Below, in pieces: positions 62,071-64,000 of a stretch of 64,000 nt of DNA. Both the position numbers and the translations under genes were made by a program. Location of the stretch: positions 1 to 64,000 of the forward strand of contig NZ_PVEN01000024.1 in assembly GCF_002973525.1 (NCBI RefSeq), given 5' to 3'. The DNA is from Paraburkholderia sp. BL21I4N1. GTDB lineage: Bacteria; Pseudomonadota; Gammaproteobacteria; Burkholderiales; Burkholderiaceae. Below the pieces are notes generated by a model that worked only from the letters and a program-made list of their open reading frames with translations, searched no databases and was not told where the DNA came from. Positions within the stretch are counted from its first letter, which is position 1; each line of letters opens with the position of its first letter.

Positions 62071-64000
62071 CTAAAGATCGAGCACCAGCGGGCCCGTTTC
62101 CGCAGCGTCCGGCCTGCCCACACACAACAGCGCGCAACCCGGCTCGAGATCCGCCGCGACCTCGCCCTGATACGCAACGCGGCCCTTTTGCAGACGTGTC
62201 GAACAGGTGCCGCATTCGCCGATCCGGCAACTCGATTCGACCGGTATGCCGTTGGCTTCGGCCAATTCCAGCAATGTGCCGCTTTGCGCGGACCACTGCA
62301 CGGTGCGTTGCGAGCGCGCGAAGATCACTTCGGCGGTGTGCGCCGGCACGGTCGAAGCAGCAGGCGCCGAGGCGGCGGAAACCGTCGGCGTGCGCTTCAC
62401 GCTCGCCGGCCCGAACGCTTCGAAGCGGATGCGTTCGTCCGGCACGTTCAACGCCCGTAAGCCGTTGTACAGGTCGCCCATGAAAGCGGCCGGTCCGCAC
62501 AGATAGAAGTCGTAATCGTCGAAAGGCAGCAGCCGTTTCACCGTGTCGATTTCGACGCGGCCGGCGCGTGTCCCATCTAGCGCGGCAACCGACGCATCGC
62601 CCGCGCTGTTCAGAAGGTGCACCGCGACATGCGGATGCGCCGACGCGATCTGCTGCAACACGTCGGCGAAAGGCCGGTCCCGCGAAGTACGAGCGCCGTG
62701 CATGAAGTACACCGGCCGGCTTGACCGTGCCGCGATCAGGCTGTGCAGAATCGCCGTCATCGGCGTAATGCCGATGCCCGCCGACAGCAATACCACCGGC
62801 CGCGGACTCGCCGTGTCGAACGTAAACGCGCCGCGCGGCGTGCGTACCTGAACCTGCGTGCCGACCGTGGCGTGCTCATGCAACCATGTCGACGCGATGC
62901 CCTCGCGCTTGACCGAAATCCGATAACTCGCACCGTCGCTCGCGGCGGACAGCGTATAAGTACGCACCAGCGGCTGATCGCTACCCGCCACGGGAATCCG
63001 GATCGGCAGATACTGGCCCGGCTCGAACGCGGGCAGCACGCTGCCGTCCGCTGCCTGAAGGTAGAACGAGCGAATCGCCGGCGTCTCTTCCTGCACGTCG
63101 ACGACCTTGAAGGTGTGCCACACGTTCGCAGGATTCTCGGCTTTTACCGCCGCAGGCTCGCTGCGCATCGACGCGAATTGCGACGCGTACTCGACCGGCG
63201 ACCAGCGAAACGGCAGCACGCCCGGCGTGCGCCGCACTTCGCGCACACGAAAGCGCATCAGCCGTTCCGCACCGGCAAAGTCGGCGAGTTCCGCGCCTTC
63301 CCAGATGATTTCCGCATCGACCGCGATATAGACGAGATCGCCGCTCGCGAAATCGACGAACAGCAAGCCCGCGCGCGGATCGTGCACCAGGTTGCCGAGC
63401 GTGTTGAAAAAACGGTTGCCGCTGAAGTCGGGCACCGTCAGCGTGCCGGCGGCGTCGAGGTGCACGAAACCCGGCATGCCGCCGCGATGCGACACGTCCA
63501 CGCCGCGCGCCGAACCGGCATCGTCCGCGCCGTTGGCGCTCGCAATGAAAAACGTGTCGGCGTTTCGCAGCAACACACGATCGGCGTCGCTCAATGCGCT
63601 CGAGCGGCTTGGCGGCAGCAGCGGTTCGGCCGCGTCGCGTGTCATAAAGGTCGGCGTACGGCTCTGAATGTACTTCGGACAGTTGCCGAAACTCTGACTG
63701 ACCGTCAGCGTGATCGCCTTTTCGTCGAGCGACGTAATCACGCCGTTCACACGATTGCGGCGGCGCGTTTCCGGTTGCACGCCGAGCCCACCGATCATCG
63801 CGCCGACTCGCCACGTGCCTGCCAGCGGATCGCCGGGCAGCGCGCTGCCGGCAATGCGCAGCGTGCGCGCGTCCAGCGCCGACACGAAGCCCGGCGCGCC
63901 GACGCGCAGCGTCGCCCACGGCTGACCCGCGGCGTCGATTCCACCCAGCACCATGAACGGCCGTTCCGCGAAAAACAGTTGATGCTGTTCCGGCATCTCG
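62071..64000 (-). CDS. Fused PNPOx-like/ferredoxin reductase/2Fe-2S protein, 5' end outside the window
   Basis: At least 641 residues, with the N-terminus probably beyond 64000, because relatives have about 40 residues before MPEQHQLFF. An N-terminal pyridoxamine-phosphate-oxidase-like flavin domain (about 1-280) is followed by a ferredoxin reductase module (VRTYTLSAA for FAD, LLSAGIGITPMTAI for NAD) and a C-terminal plant-type [2Fe-2S] domain with CRIGECGTC and a later cysteine in GCALLCVG. Such fusions may pass electrons from NAD(P)H to an oxygenase or a flavin substrate; the partner is unknown. Confidence 0.86.
   Translation of the reverse strand, partial: EMPEQHQLFFAERPFMVLGGIDAAGQPWATLRVGAPGFVSALDARTLRIAGSALPGDPLAGTWRVGAMIGGLGVQPETRRRNRVNGVITSLDEKAITLTVSQSFGNCPKYIQSRTPTFMTRDAAEPLLPPSRSSALSDADRVLLRNADTFFIASANGADDAGSARGVDVSHRGGMPGFVHLDAAGTLTVPDFSGNRFFNTLGNLVHDPRAGLLFVDFASGDLVYIAVDAEIIWEGAELADFAGAERLMRFRVREVRRTPGVLPFRWSPVEYASQFASMRSEPAAVKAENPANVWHTFKVVDVQEETPAIRSFYLQAADGSVLPAFEPGQYLPIRIPVAGSDQPLVRTYTLSAASDGASYRISVKREGIASTWLHEHATVGTQVQVRTPRGAFTFDTASPRPVVLLSAGIGITPMTAILHSLIAARSSRPVYFMHGARTSRDRPFADVLQQIASAHPHVAVHLLNSAGDASVAALDGTRAGRVEIDTVKRLLPFDDYDFYLCGPAAFMGDLYNGLRALNVPDERIRFEAFGPASVKRTPTVSAASAPAASTVPAHTAEVIFARSQRTVQWSAQSGTLLELAEANGIPVESSCRIGECGTCSTRLQKGRVAYQGEVAADLEPGCALLCVGRPDAAETGPLVLDL

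Overview
The window is high-GC proteobacterial DNA that reads most like Burkholderia sensu lato (probably Paraburkholderia). The reasons are gene families rather than a database match: many GntR/IclR/LysR-controlled catabolic operons, CUT2 and Liv-type ABC transporters, an aromatic ring-cleavage operon, and a respiratory selenocysteine formate dehydrogenase locus. The dense accessory catabolism suggests a secondary replicon, but that is inference.

Layout. 1-98 is a GC-rich heptamer array. 96-8756 is a GntR regulator divergent from a Liv-type ABC transporter (binding protein, two permeases, two ATPases) followed by an M20 amidohydrolase and an M81 (MlrC-type) peptidase. tRNA-Val(GAC) lies at 8836-8912. 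A fused dihydroxyacetone kinase (9162-10868) converges on a six-gene minus-strand catabolic operon (15643-10859: cyclase-family hydrolase, SDR, 3-hydroxyacyl-CoA dehydrogenase-like, AtoE transporter, muconolactone-isomerase-like, YciI) headed by an IclR regulator, with a divergent MHS symporter.

18096-31094 is a complete selenium island: selD, selU, a predicted permease and a 44-residue membrane protein on the minus strand; fdnGHI, fdhE, selA, selB and selC on the plus strand. fdnG has an in-frame UGA (22425-22427) followed by a textbook bacterial SECIS hairpin.

Beyond selC, base composition falls and an accessory region begins with an orphan gene and inverted repeats. It then holds a hydroxyquinol operon (hydroxyquinol 1,2-dioxygenase, Dabb protein, maleylacetate reductase, YciI, SDR, small protein, inositol-dehydrogenase-like), two LysR regulators, a CUT2 sugar/cyclitol ABC transporter, a second Gfo/Idh/MocA oxidoreductase and a sugar-isomerase-like TIM barrel. 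Three promoters of this region share one composite DNA motif with fixed internal spacing, which ties ring cleavage to uptake and suggests a single regulon. An IS6 transposase scrap separates it from a second CUT2 transporter with a zinc alcohol dehydrogenase and a UxaB/UxuB-type reductase, under a GntR regulator (47569-54715).

The most striking feature is at 55730-57117: a 26-codon gene whose product ends in AWYIWY, directly followed on the same strand by a cytochrome P450 gene. AWYIWY is the hexapeptide sequence of tryptorubin A, so this is a strong candidate for a minimal atropopeptide (P450-modified RiPP) locus in a Gram-negative host. It has its own sigma70-like promoter and a 32-bp hairpin, and sits next to a decayed dihydroxyphthalate-decarboxylase gene. 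The rest carries a 2-hydroxychromene-2-carboxylate isomerase-like protein, a 3-hydroxyisobutyrate-dehydrogenase-family enzyme, a lipoprotein, tandem haloacid-dehalogenase paralogues, an Lrp/AsnC regulator and a three-domain flavin/iron-sulfur reductase cut by the window end.
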